The translations under genes were made by a program, and so were the position numbers. From Streptomyces sp. 378 (lineage in GTDB: Bacteria > Actinomycetota > Actinomycetes > Streptomycetales > Streptomycetaceae), in assembly GCF_030124145.1 (NCBI RefSeq), contig NZ_JASKMS010000006.1:278408-342407 (forward strand): 64,000 bases of DNA, written 5' to 3'. Each line of letters starts with the position of its first letter. The stretch's first letter is position 1. Positions 32,786-41,515 of the stretch are shown in pieces. The notes beneath the pieces are model-generated. The model saw only the letters and a list, made by a program, of their open reading frames with translations, did no database searches and was not told the origin of the DNA.

Positions 32786-33682
32786 ATGACCGACACCGCA
32801 GTTGCCTTCTCCCGTACCCCTCTCACTCTGCTCGGCACCGGGGCCATGGGCACCGCCCTCGCCCGCGTCTGGCTGGCCGCCGGGCACGAGGTGACCGTCT
32901 GGAACCGCACCGCCGCCCGCGCCGAGCCCCTCGCCGCCGAGGGCGCCACGGTCGTCCGGACCGCCGCGGAGGCGGTGGCCGCGCACCGCCTCGTGATCGC
33001 CTGCCTGCTCGACGACGCCTCCGTGGGCGAGGCCCTCGACGGGGTCGATCTGGCCGGGCGGGACCTGGTGAACCTCACCACCGGCACCCCGGCCCAGGGC
33101 CGTGCGCGCGCCGCCTGGGCCGAGGCGCGCGGCGCGCGGTATCTGGACGCGGGGATCATGGCCGTTCCGCCGATGATCGGCGTGCCGGACTCCGGGGGCT
33201 ACGTCTTCTACAGCGGTTCCCCCGAGCTGTTCGAGGAGCACCGCGACACCCTCGCCGTCCCGGCCGGCACCCGCTACGTCGGGGCCGATCCGGGCTTCGC
33301 CGCGCTGCACGACGTGGCGCTGCTGAGCGCGATGAGCGGCATGTTCGCGGGCATCACCCACGCGTTCGCGCTGATCCGCCCGGAGGACATCGCACCGAAG
33401 GACTTCGCACCGCTGCTGGTGGACTGGCTGACGGCGATGGCCCCGGCCGTGCACCAGAGCGCCGATCAGATCCAGAACGGCGACTACACCCGCAACGTCG
33501 TCTCCAACCTCGCGATGCAGGTCGCGGGCAACACCACCCTGCTGCGCACGGCCGAGGAGCAGCGGGTCAGCCCGGAGCTGCTGACGCCGTACACGGAGCT
33601 GATGGAGCGGCGGCTCGCGCAGGGGCACGGCGACGAGGACGGGACAGGCCTGGTCGAACTGCTGGACCTGCGAAGGGCCTAG
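32786..33682 (+). CDS. Imine-reductase-like NADPH-dependent oxidoreductase
   Basis: 298 residues of the beta-hydroxyacid-dehydrogenase/imine reductase superfamily. Rossmann LTLLGTGAMGTALARVWLAAGH with NADPH-type WNRT after the second strand, NLTTGTPAQGRAR, GIMAVPPMIGVPDSGG, and LHDVALLSAMSGMFAG with the Asp found at the catalytic position in many imine reductases. The GIMAVPPMIG phrase is characteristic of that group rather than of 6-phosphogluconate or hydroxyisobutyrate dehydrogenases. The natural substrate is unknown. Probably regulated by the divergent HxlR protein. Its stop overlaps the convergent TauE gene. Confidence 0.82.
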   Translation: MTDTAVAFSRTPLTLLGTGAMGTALARVWLAAGHEVTVWNRTAARAEPLAAEGATVVRTAAEAVAAHRLVIACLLDDASVGEALDGVDLAGRDLVNLTTGTPAQGRARAAWAEARGARYLDAGIMAVPPMIGVPDSGGYVFYSGSPELFEEHRDTLAVPAGTRYVGADPGFAALHDVALLSAMSGMFAGITHAFALIRPEDIAPKDFAPLLVDWLTAMAPAVHQSADQIQNGDYTRNVVSNLAMQVAGNTTLLRTAEEQRVSPELLTPYTELMERRLAQGHGDEDGTGLVELLDLRRA

Positions 33683-34461
33683 GCCAGCCACTGCTCGTAC
33701 GCCAGGTTCGCCACCAGGGCGAAGACGACCGTCAGCAGCACGATCCGGACGAAGCCGCTGCCCCGCTTCAGGGCGGTGTGGGCGCCGAGGGTGCCACCCG
33801 CGAGGTTGAAGAGGGCCATCAGGGCGGCCAGTTGCCACAGGACCGCGCCCTGCCAGGCGAAGGTGGCCAGCGCGCCGGCGTTGGTGCAGCAGTTGACGAC
33901 CTTCGCGGTGGCGGAGGCGGTGACGAGGTCGAGGTGGAGGACGGCGGTGAGCGCGAGGACCAGGAAGGTGCCGGTGCCGGGGCCGATCAGACCGTCGTAG
34001 AAGCCGATGCCGAGGCCGGCGAGGCCGATCGCGGCGAGGATCCGGCGGCGGGTGGCCGGTCCGGTCGCGGGGGCCGTGCCGAAGGCGGGTCGCAGGATCA
34101 CGAAGGCGGCGACCCCGAGCAGCACCACCATGATCACCGGCTTGAGGACGTCGGTGCTCATGCCGGCCGCGAAGAACGCCCCGGCGGAGGATCCGGCGAG
34201 GGCGGCCAGTCCGATGCGGACGGCGGTGCGGACGTCCACGGGCGCCTTTCGGGCGTATGTCACGGCCGCGCCCGTGGTGCCGACGATAGCGACGGCCTTG
34301 TTGGTGCCCAGCGCGTGCGCGGCGGGTGTGTTCGCCGGCAGTCCGAGCAGCAGCACCGGCAGCAGCAGGAGGCCGCCCCCGCCGACCACGGCGTCGATCC
34401 AGCCGGCGGCGAGGGCCGCGACGCAGAGCAGGACGATCATGGTCAGCGATATGTCGGGCAT
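33679..34461 (-). CDS. TauE/SafE-family membrane permease
   Basis: 260 residues with about eight membrane helices in two repeats: AAGWIDAVVGGGGLLLLPVLLL, and GIGFYDGLIGPGTGTFLVLAL with the second-half signature. The family exports sulfite, taurine derivatives or related anions. Between an imine reductase and the nitrite reductase operon its cargo is not evident. GTG 34467 is an alternative start. Its TAG and the TAG of the convergent gene share the bases CTAG. Confidence 0.85.
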   Translation of the reverse strand: MPDISLTMIVLLCVAALAAGWIDAVVGGGGLLLLPVLLLGLPANTPAAHALGTNKAVAIVGTTGAAVTYARKAPVDVRTAVRIGLAALAGSSAGAFFAAGMSTDVLKPVIMVVLLGVAAFVILRPAFGTAPATGPATRRRILAAIGLAGLGIGFYDGLIGPGTGTFLVLALTAVLHLDLVTASATAKVVNCCTNAGALATFAWQGAVLWQLAALMALFNLAGGTLGAHTALKRGSGFVRIVLLTVVFALVANLAYEQWLA

Positions 34462-34583
34462 GATCACGACCCTATGCGGGCCGTCGCGACGCCGGTACGA
34501 CGCACCTCACAGTCCGCCGTCACCGCACTTCAGGAACCCTCACACCCACCGCCCCGCCCCGCTGAGGGCAGCGTTCCCCGCGG

Positions 34584-34621
34584 GAAACAGAGATGAGGCT
34601 GCCGGGTAACACCGGCACCGC
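34584..34621 (+). promoter_or_regulatory. Possible GlnR half-sites upstream of the nir operon
   Basis: GAAAC at 34584 and GTAAC at 34606 lie 22 bp apart, both matching half-site types of GlnR boxes, but in the reverse order to a perfect box and with poor intervening positions. They are 28 to 50 bp before the operon start. Plausible because the operon is of GlnR-controlled type. Confidence 0.35.
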
Positions 34622-34633
34622 AAGGTCGAGGAC

Positions 34634-35851
34634 ATGACCTCGAATGAGCGTGTGGTGGTGATCGGCACCGGCCTCGCGGGCGTACGGCTCGCCCGGCGGC
34701 TCGGCGAGCTCGGCACGCCCGCGCTGCTGATCGGCGAGGAGGAGCACCTGCCCTACAACCGGGTGCTGCTCGCCGAGGTGCTGGCCGGACGGTACAGCCC
34801 CGAGGTGATCGCCCTCCCGGCACCGGCGCGGATCATGCGCGGCCGGGTCGTCGGTGTCGACCGCGGCCAGCGGACCGTCACCTGCGCCGACGGGACGGTG
34901 ATCGGATACGACCGGCTCGTTCTCGCGACCGGCTCCAACCCCGTACTGCCGCCGCTGCGCGGGCTGTTCACCGAGCATCACGAACTGCCCGAGGGCGTCC
35001 ACGCGTTCCGCACCATGGACGACTGCCTGGGCCTGTCGAAGGCGGTCCGGCCGGGGGCCAGGGCCGTCGTGGTCGGCGGCGGGCTCCTCGGGGTCTCCGC
35101 GGCCCGGGCGCTCGCCCTGCGCGGCGCCCAGGTGGTGCTCGCCCAGCAGTCCGAACGGCTGATGGAGCGCCAGCTCGACCCGTCGGCGTCGAAGCTCGTC
35201 ACACGGCACCTGACCGACCTCGGCGTCGAGGTGCACACCGAGTGCCGCGTGCGGGACGTGCGCTGCGTCGGCGGCGCGGTCCGCTCCGTGGAGATGGCCG
35301 ACGGCTACGCGCTCGACGCCGATCTGGTGGTCGTCGCCTGCGGTGTCCGCCCCCGGGCCGGTCTCGCGCAGGCCGCGGGGCTCGACGTCCGCAAGGGCGT
35401 GGTCGTCGACGACGAACTGCGCACCTCCGACCCGTACATCCACGCCGTCGGCGACTGTGCCCAGCACGCCGGTGTGCTCTACGGACTCGCCACTCCCGCG
35501 CTCGAACAGGCCGACGCGCTCGCCGCGCTGCTGGCCGGTGACACGACCGCCCGGTACACCGGCACCCGGTCACTGACGCGGCTCACGCTCACGGGGCACG
35601 ACGGTCCCTTCGACCTCGCCGCGTTCGGCGAGACCGAGGCGCTCCCGGGCGACGACGTCGTCCAGCTCGCCGACGCCACCCGCGGCACCTACCGCAAGGT
35701 CGTCGTCCGCGACGACCGCCTGGTCGGCGGGGTCCTCGTCGGCGAACTCGGCACCGTCGGCGCGCTCGCCCGCGCCTGGGAGGGAGCAGAGCCGCTCCCC
35801 TCCGACGGCGGTCCGCTGCTCCACCTGCTCACCAACGATGGAGGCTCCTGA
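34634..35851 (+). CDS. FAD/NAD(P) oxidoreductase of nitrite/nitrate assimilation (NasB-like)
   Basis: 405 residues: VVVIGTGLAGVRLARRLGEL, LPYNRVLLAEVLAG, LVLATGSNPVLPPLRGL, a second Rossmann AVVVGGGLLGVSAARALALRGA (about 140-161) and YIHAVGDCAQHAG. This is the pyridine-nucleotide-disulphide reductase core shared with the first part of NirB, lacking BFD and siroheme domains. First gene of the operon with nirB (overlap TGATG) and nirD; it probably delivers electrons to NasA or assists NirB. GAGGAC precedes the ATG. Confidence 0.85.
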   Translation: MTSNERVVVIGTGLAGVRLARRLGELGTPALLIGEEEHLPYNRVLLAEVLAGRYSPEVIALPAPARIMRGRVVGVDRGQRTVTCADGTVIGYDRLVLATGSNPVLPPLRGLFTEHHELPEGVHAFRTMDDCLGLSKAVRPGARAVVVGGGLLGVSAARALALRGAQVVLAQQSERLMERQLDPSASKLVTRHLTDLGVEVHTECRVRDVRCVGGAVRSVEMADGYALDADLVVVACGVRPRAGLAQAAGLDVRKGVVVDDELRTSDPYIHAVGDCAQHAGVLYGLATPALEQADALAALLAGDTTARYTGTRSLTRLTLTGHDGPFDLAAFGETEALPGDDVVQLADATRGTYRKVVVRDDRLVGGVLVGELGTVGALARAWEGAEPLPSDGGPLLHLLTNDGGS

Positions 35852-38457
35852 TGACGGCCACCCTGGGGGCGAACCCCACGATCGTGCTCGTCGGCCACGG
35901 CATGGTCGGCCAGCGCTTCCTCGAAGCGCTGGCCGAGCGCGGCCTGACCGCCACGCACCGCGTGGTCGTGCTCTGCGAGGAGCCGCGCCCTGCCTACGAC
36001 CGCGTCCAGCTGACGTCGTACTTCTCGGGCCGGACGCCCGAGGACCTGTCCATGACGGACATGGGGTTCATCAAGGACCACGGCATCGAACTGCACGTGG
36101 GCGACCCGGCGGAGAGCGTCGACCGGGAGGCCCGCCGGGTCACCGCCCGCTCCGGTCTCGTCGTCGACTACGACGTGCTGGTCCTGGCCACCGGCTCGTA
36201 CCCCTTCGTGCCGCCGGTCCCGGGCAAGGACGCCGAGGGCTGTTTCGTCTACCGCACGATCGAGGACCTGCTCGCGATCGAGGAGTACGCGAAGAAGGCC
36301 CGGGTGGGTGCCGTGGTCGGTGGCGGTCTGCTCGGCCTGGAGGCGGCCGGCGCCCTCAAGGGTCTCGGACTCACTTCGCACATCGTGGAGTTCGCGCCCC
36401 GGCTGATGCCCGTCCAGGTGGACGACGGCGGCGGTGCCGCGCTGCTGCGCACCATCGAGGACATGGGCCTGAGCGTCCACACGGGTGTGGGCACACAGGA
36501 GGTGGTGGTCGGCGAGGACGGCTCGGTCACCGGCATGAAGCTGTCCGACGGTTCCGAACTCGCCACCGACCTGGTGGTGTTCTCCGCCGGTGTGCGCCCC
36601 CGCGACCAGCTGGCCCGCGACTGCGGTCTGACGGTCGGCGAGCGCGGCGGCATCACGGTCGACGAGCAGTGCCGTACGGTCTCCGACCCGCACGTCTTCG
36701 CGATCGGCGAGTGCGCGCTGGCGGCGGACGGCCGGGTGTACGGCCTGGTCGCCCCCGGCTACGAGCAGGCCGAGACGGCGGCGGCCACGATCGCCTCGGA
36801 CGAGGCGTCCTTCACCGGCGCCGACCTCTCCACCAAGCTGAAGCTGCTCGGCGTGGACGTGGCGTCCTTCGGTGACGCGCACGGCACCGCCGAGGACTGC
36901 CTGGACGTCGTCTACTCCGACTCCCGTGCGGGCCTGTACAAGAAGCTGGTCATCGGCCGTGACGGCACGCTGCTGGGCGGCATCCTCGTCGGCGACGCGG
37001 AGGCGTACGGCACGCTGAAGGCGTTCACCGGCTCGGTCCCGCCCGTCGCCCCCGAGTCGCTCGTGCTGCCGGCCGGCGCCGGGGAGTCCGTCCGGCTCGG
37101 CCCCTCCGCCCTGCCGGACGACGCGATCATCTGCTCCTGCCACAACGTCTCCAAGGGCGCGATCCGCGGCGCGGTCACCGACCACCGGTGCACGACCGTG
37201 CCCGAGGTGAAGAAGTGCACCAAGGCCGGCACCGGCTGCGGCTCCTGCGTCAAGGTCCTCGGCCAGCTCGTCAACGCCGAGCTGGAGGCGAGCGGCGTCG
37301 AGGTCGACAAGGGCCTGTGCGGCTGCTTCTCGCAGACCCGTGAGGAGCTGTACGAGATCGTCCTCGCCCTGCGCATCAACTCCTACCAGGACCTGCTGGA
37401 CCGCTACGGCCGCGAGCAGGCCCGGGGCGGTGACGGCTGCGAGGTCTGCAAGCCGACCGTCGGTTCGATCATCGCCTCCCTCGCCCCGGCGATCGGCGCG
37501 AGCGGCTACGTCCTGGACGGCGAGCAGGCGGCGCTGCAGGACACCAACGACCACTTCCTGGCCAACCTGCAGAAGAACGGCTCCTACTCGGTCGTGCCGC
37601 GGATCCCGGGCGGCGAGATCGCCCCGGAGAAGCTCATCGTGATCGGCGAGATCGCCCGCGACTTCGGCCTCTACACGAAGATCACCGGCGGCCAGCGGAT
37701 CGATATGTTCGGCGCCCGCGTCGAGCAGCTGCCGCTGATCTGGGCCCGGCTGGTGGACGCCGGTTTCGAGTCCGGCCACGCCTACGGCAAGTCGCTGCGC
37801 ACGGTGAAGTCCTGCGTCGGGCAGACCTGGTGCCGCTACGGTGTCCAGGACTCCGTCCGGATGGCGATCGACCTGGAGCTGCGCTACCGGGGCCTGCGTT
37901 CCCCGCACAAGCTGAAGTCGGCGGTCTCCGGCTGCCAGCGCGAGTGCGCCGAGGCCCAGTCGAAGGACTTCGGCGTGATCGCCACCGCGAGCGGCTGGAA
38001 CCTCTACGTCGGCGGCAACGGCGGCGCGACCCCCCGTCACGCGGATCTGCTCGCGCAGGACCTGTCGGACGCCGAACTGGTGCGGCTGATCGACCGGTTC
38101 CTGATGTTCTACATCCGCACGGCCGACCGCCTGGAGCGCACGTCGACCTGGCTGGAGCGGATCCCCGGCGGCCTGGACCACGTCCGGGACGTCGTCGTGC
38201 ACGACTCGCTCGGCATCTGCGACGAGCTGGAGCAACTCATGCGGGCGCATGTCGCGCACTACCGCGACGAGTGGGCCGAGACCGTCAACGACCCCGAGAA
38301 GCTCGCCCGGTTCGTGTCCTTCGTGAACGCCCCGGACACCCCGGACCCGGTCGTCGCCTTCGTGCCCGAGCGCGACCAGATGAAGCCCGACCTGCCGCTG
38401 CTGTCCATCGGCATGCGACCCGCCGCTGACGTACTGGAAGGAAGCGCCCAGCGATGA
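35851..38457 (+). CDS. nirB: NADH-dependent nitrite reductase large subunit
   Basis: 868 residues. Order: FAD/NAD domain (VLVGHGMVGQRFLEAL at the N-terminus, VGGGLLGLEAAGALKGLG near 152), BFD-like [2Fe-2S] domain (IICSCHNVSKGAI...CTKAGTGCGSCVKVL, about 427-475), then two sulfite/nitrite reductase half-domains with the [4Fe-4S]-siroheme ligands CVGQTWC and SAVSGCQRECAEAQSKD near 652-705. Reduces nitrite to ammonium in the cytoplasm; needs siroheme, for which the CbiX-type chelatase at 21409-22179 fits. Coupled by overlap on both sides in the operon. Confidence 0.95.
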   Translation: MTATLGANPTIVLVGHGMVGQRFLEALAERGLTATHRVVVLCEEPRPAYDRVQLTSYFSGRTPEDLSMTDMGFIKDHGIELHVGDPAESVDREARRVTARSGLVVDYDVLVLATGSYPFVPPVPGKDAEGCFVYRTIEDLLAIEEYAKKARVGAVVGGGLLGLEAAGALKGLGLTSHIVEFAPRLMPVQVDDGGGAALLRTIEDMGLSVHTGVGTQEVVVGEDGSVTGMKLSDGSELATDLVVFSAGVRPRDQLARDCGLTVGERGGITVDEQCRTVSDPHVFAIGECALAADGRVYGLVAPGYEQAETAAATIASDEASFTGADLSTKLKLLGVDVASFGDAHGTAEDCLDVVYSDSRAGLYKKLVIGRDGTLLGGILVGDAEAYGTLKAFTGSVPPVAPESLVLPAGAGESVRLGPSALPDDAIICSCHNVSKGAIRGAVTDHRCTTVPEVKKCTKAGTGCGSCVKVLGQLVNAELEASGVEVDKGLCGCFSQTREELYEIVLALRINSYQDLLDRYGREQARGGDGCEVCKPTVGSIIASLAPAIGASGYVLDGEQAALQDTNDHFLANLQKNGSYSVVPRIPGGEIAPEKLIVIGEIARDFGLYTKITGGQRIDMFGARVEQLPLIWARLVDAGFESGHAYGKSLRTVKSCVGQTWCRYGVQDSVRMAIDLELRYRGLRSPHKLKSAVSGCQRECAEAQSKDFGVIATASGWNLYVGGNGGATPRHADLLAQDLSDAELVRLIDRFLMFYIRTADRLERTSTWLERIPGGLDHVRDVVVHDSLGICDELEQLMRAHVAHYRDEWAETVNDPEKLARFVSFVNAPDTPDPVVAFVPERDQMKPDLPLLSIGMRPAADVLEGSAQR

Positions 38458-38804
38458 CCCTGGCACCCGAGACCACTGATCTGAAGGTCGAACTGGCTCT
38501 GGACGGCGACTGGTTCGCGGTCTGCGACCTGAGCATGCTGCTCCCGGGCCGCGGGGTGGCGGCACTGCTTCCGGACGGCCGTCAGGCGGCGATCTTCCGG
38601 GACCGTTCCGGTGAGCTGTTCGCCGTCGACAACCGCGACCCGTTCACCGGCGCGGCGGTCCTCTCCCGCGGCCTGACCGGCACCCACCAGGGCCGCCCCT
38701 TCGTGGCCTCCCCCCTCCTGAAGCAGCGCTTCGACCTGATGTCCGGCCAGTGCCTGGACGACGAGACGGTACGGGTGACGGCCTACGAGGCGCGCGCGGC
38801 GTAG
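38454..38804 (+). CDS. nirD: Nitrite reductase small subunit
   Basis: 116 residues of the Rieske-like NirD fold (DGDWFAVCDLSMLLPGRGVAALL, FAVDNRDPFTGAAVLSRGL). The Rieske cluster ligands are absent, as is normal for NirD. Overlaps nirB by ATGA. Accompanies NirB as the second subunit. Confidence 0.93.
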   Translation: MTLAPETTDLKVELALDGDWFAVCDLSMLLPGRGVAALLPDGRQAAIFRDRSGELFAVDNRDPFTGAAVLSRGLTGTHQGRPFVASPLLKQRFDLMSGQCLDDETVRVTAYEARAA

Positions 38805-38907
38805 GGAGACCGGGCCTGAGAAACCGGCGTGCGAACACCCCTCTCCGGAGGGGTGTTCCGCCGTGCGCCGGGCGGAACTCGGGAGACGGCGTTCCACGCG
38901 GAGGCCG

Positions 38908-39095
38908 GTCGTCGCCTCAGCACGGTGACCGTGTAGTCGCCTTCCGCGGCGGCCGTGTCGTCGTCTTCAGCGCGGTGACCATGTCGTCGCGCACAGGGGA
39001 GTGTCCGTGTCGTCGCGTTCAGCGCGGCGGCCGAGTCGTCGCCTTCAGCGCGGCGGCCGAGTCGTCGCCTTCAGCGCGGCGGCCGTGTCGTCGCG
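38908..39095. repeat. 26-bp tandem repeat array, about eight units
   Basis: Units beginning GTCGTCG occur at 38908, 38933 (as GTAGTCG), 38957, 38983, 39009, 39035, 39061 and 39087, the last six at exact 26-bp spacing, with body CTTCAGCGCGGCGGCCG. The first units and the one at 38983 are degenerate. The array follows nirD and overlaps the last few codons of the convergent gene. No gene is seen in 38805-39070. Confidence 0.9.
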
Positions 39096-40408
39096 GGTGA
39101 GTGCCGGGGCGTCGGGGAGCGGGGAGCGTCGGCGGCGCGTTCGCAGTGCGGCCAGTCACCGAAGTCGCGGTCACGGCTCCACAGCTTCCGGGCCGCCTGG
39201 ATGTTCCACTCCGGCTCCAGCGCCTCGCGCGGTGTGCCGCCCAGCTCGCGCAGTCGGGCGTCGGAGATCTGGAACACGCCCCAGTTCCGGGTGCCGTTGG
39301 TGTTGGGGAGGATGTGCAGCGGATCGAGGAAGGACTGGCAGTCGGCGATGGCCACCGCCTTGTCCGGCACCTCGGGGAACACCTCCCGGACCCGCTGCCG
39401 CACCTTCCGCGGCGACCACACGTCCATCCGGACGCGCGAGGTGTACAGCGCCTTCTTCGTCGGCTCCCCGACGACTCCGTTGGGCTGTAGTCCGGCGAGC
39501 ACCTGGAAGGCGGTGACGCGGCGCAGGGTCTGCGGCCCGAAGTTCCCGTCCACGCCGATGTCCGCGCCCTTGGCGTGCAGCAGGCGCTGCACCTCGCGCA
39601 CGCACCCGTCGTGCTCACCCATCGCGATCACGGGCGGGCAGTTGACCGAGAACAACGGCCGGTCATCACCGGTGCCCCGTCCGCCGCCGACGGGTGCCCG
39701 GCCGTTCGACAGGGCCCAGGCGCAGACGCTGACGGCGGCGATGAGCGCGGCCGTGACGACGGAGGTACGCAGCCGGCGTCGGCGTGACCATCCGGCGGGG
39801 CGGGGGCCCGGCGCGGCGTCCGGCTCCCCGACCGGGTCCGCCCCCGGCTCCCCTACCCGGGTCGGGCCCGGCTCCCCTGCCCGGTCCGTACCCGGCTCCC
39901 CTACCCGGGTCGGGCCCGGCTCCCCTGCCCGGGTCGGGCCCGGCTCCCCTGCCCGGTCCGTACCCGGCTCCCCTCCCCGGGTCGGGCCCGGCTCCCCTGC
40001 CCGGGTCGGGCCCGGCTCCCCTGCCGGGTCGGCGTTCGAGCCCGTGCCCGTGCCGGTGCCCGTGGCCGGGCTCGCGGCCGGGCCCGTGTCTTCAGTCCGC
40101 TCCGCCGTTTCGTCGTCCGCTGTGTGTTCCTCGGCTTCCCCCGCACCGGCCGCTGCCGCCCGCGCCGCGTCCGCCAGCGCCCACAGGCGGTGCAGGGTGC
40201 GCAGTTCGTCCGGGGTCGCGCCGCAGACCGTGGCCAGCCGGTGCGCGCTCCCGTAGTCCTGCGGCACCGACGTGCCCCGGCAGTAGCGGTGCAACGTCGA
40301 ACCGGCCAGCCCGGACTTCCTGGCGAGTGCCTCGTAGCTCAACCCGGACCGGCTCTTCAGCGAACGCAGGAGCGCGGCGAACCGCTCCGTTTCTGGGCAC
40401 GCGGACAA
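39071..40408 (-). CDS. HTH - membrane - peptidoglycan-binding - lysozyme-like protein with GEPG repeats
   Basis: 445 residues from a TTG at 40408 preceded by GGGGGAGAGGC. Order: XRE-type helix-turn-helix (about 10-60, SYEALARKSGLAGSTLHRYC); acidic linker; about nine eight-residue repeats of GEPG[PT][TD]R[AGV] (about 130-205); a membrane helix (TSVVTAALIAAVSVCAWAL, about 220-238); a peptidoglycan-binding domain (VREVQRLLHAKGADIGVDG..., about 280-335); and a lysozyme-like C-terminal domain (AVAIADCQSFLDPLHILPN...GVFQIS). In transglycosylases the Cys is followed by a catalytic Glu (CES); here it is Gln (CQS), so the domain may bind wall without cutting it. A membrane-spanning DNA-binding wall sensor is the natural reading. 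Confidence 0.75.
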   Translation of the reverse strand: MSACPETERFAALLRSLKSRSGLSYEALARKSGLAGSTLHRYCRGTSVPQDYGSAHRLATVCGATPDELRTLHRLWALADAARAAAAGAGEAEEHTADDETAERTEDTGPAASPATGTGTGTGSNADPAGEPGPTRAGEPGPTRGGEPGTDRAGEPGPTRAGEPGPTRVGEPGTDRAGEPGPTRVGEPGADPVGEPDAAPGPRPAGWSRRRRLRTSVVTAALIAAVSVCAWALSNGRAPVGGGRGTGDDRPLFSVNCPPVIAMGEHDGCVREVQRLLHAKGADIGVDGNFGPQTLRRVTAFQVLAGLQPNGVVGEPTKKALYTSRVRMDVWSPRKVRQRVREVFPEVPDKAVAIADCQSFLDPLHILPNTNGTRNWGVFQISDARLRELGGTPREALEPEWNIQAARKLWSRDRDFGDWPHCERAADAPRSPTPRHSPATTRPPR

Positions 40409-40642
40409 AGCCTCTCCCCCCTCGGAATCCCCAACAGAACGCTGGTCGGGCGTCTTGTGCCGACACTGTGCCACCAAAGGCGTCCCATGGCCGTCCCAAC
40501 GGTGTCGGAACGCGCCAGGCGGGCGCCGGGACGCCGTCCCGGCATCCCAGCAGGCCCTTTCGTCCTTGCCCGGCCCGGTCCTGCCTTGCCAGCGTCGGGC
40601 CGTCCGCTCCACCGTCCCACGACCTCCGAGGAGACCAGGCCC

Positions 40643-41071
40643 ATGCGCCTTTCCGTACGCCGGAACTCTCGTACGAACTCGCTGCTCGCGGTTCTCACCG
40701 TCAGCGCCGCCGCCGTCACCGCCCTGGCCGTGCCGAGCTCCGCGTCGGCGGCCCCGGCCGCGCCCGCCGCGGTGGACTGCGCGTCCGGGCACGTCTGTTT
40801 CTGGACCGGCGCCAACTTCACCGGCAGCAAGTGCGCGTGGGATGTGGCCGACCCCGACTGGCGGAACGGTGCCATCAGGTGCTCCTGGGCCGCCACGACC
40901 AACGTGAAGTCGGTGTGGAACGCCGGCACCAGCAGCTCCAGCGGTGTCGCGTACTACCGGGGCGCCGACTACTCCGACCGCGTCGGCTGCACCCGCCAGC
41001 AGCACGGCGGCAACCTGGCCGGTACGTACAAGGTCCGCTCCCACCGGTGGATCTCGGGCAGCTGCGGATGA
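40643..41071 (+). CDS. Secreted peptidase inhibitor, family I36-like
   Basis: 142 residues: signal peptide (about 1-36, ending SASAAPA) and a small Cys-rich beta domain typical of I36/SMI inhibitors and related crystallin-like proteins: VDCASGHVCFWTGANFTGSKCAW...KSVWNAGTSSSSGVAYYRGADYSDRVGC. Five or six Cys are expected to form disulphides outside the cell. ATG 40643 has GAGGAG upstream. Followed by a strong terminator. Many Streptomyces homologues are uncharacterised, so inhibitor function is by family. Confidence 0.78.
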   Translation: MRLSVRRNSRTNSLLAVLTVSAAAVTALAVPSSASAAPAAPAAVDCASGHVCFWTGANFTGSKCAWDVADPDWRNGAIRCSWAATTNVKSVWNAGTSSSSGVAYYRGADYSDRVGCTRQQHGGNLAGTYKVRSHRWISGSCG

Positions 41072-41087
41072 TCCGGCCCCGCACGAA

Positions 41088-41129
41088 CGCGGTGGCGTGC
41101 GCACCCGAGCGGGTGCGCACGCCACCGCG
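41088..41129. terminator. Strong hairpin terminator after the inhibitor gene
   Basis: Arms of 20 bp (41088-41107, starting CGCGGTGGCGTGCGCACC) and 41110-41129 are perfectly complementary, leaving only two bases at the centre, so the real loop is formed by opening the inner pairs. It begins 17 bp after the stop codon. No T-run. Confidence 0.8.
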
Positions 41130-41515
41130 GCATGTCCGGCCGGGCGTCCACCTGCTCTCCAACGCCTCGCGCGTCCCCGTCGGACAGCACCGTCACGATC
41201 GAGCTGCGGCTGCGGACCCCGCCCCCGCGGGCGTTGCGCGACAGCCGCCCCCCGGCTGAGTCGATCCGCACGTCACCGACGAGGGCCCGGGCATGACGGA
41301 GGAGCAGCGGGCACGCGCGGGCCGGGCGGGGACCGTCCGAGGAAGCCACACGGTGACGGGCCGTGGGGCTCAGGCGGCACACAGCATGCCGCCCTCCGGC
41401 CACAGATTGTCCATGTCCCGTCAATCTAGTCCCCTTAGCGTCCTTTCCGCCTCCCCCCACGCACGACCCTGCCGTCGCCCGGCGGCGGGGCGGTACGGCA
41501 CCTCTTGGAGTGAGA
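41130..41515. other. Intergenic stretch without supported gene
   Basis: 386 bases. No gene with start site and codon pattern could be defended. A minus-strand stretch at about 41150-41290 reads like protein (VGDVRIDSAGGRLSRNARGG) and may be a decayed fragment. The right end holds the promoter of the Tat-secreted protein, with an AT-richer patch near 41400-41430. Confidence 0.5.

Noticed and set aside
35689..38565. 958-codon frame antisense to nirB
   Set aside because: Asp/Arg/Val-rich shadow; nirB is unambiguous.
38908..39095. 26-bp array considered as CRISPR
   Set aside because: Repeats are directly adjacent without unique spacers and no cas gene is in the window.
41150..41290. Minus-strand stretch resembling the start of an enolase-superfamily protein
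   Set aside because: The likeness is weak and short and no core motif follows; kept only as part of the intergenic note.
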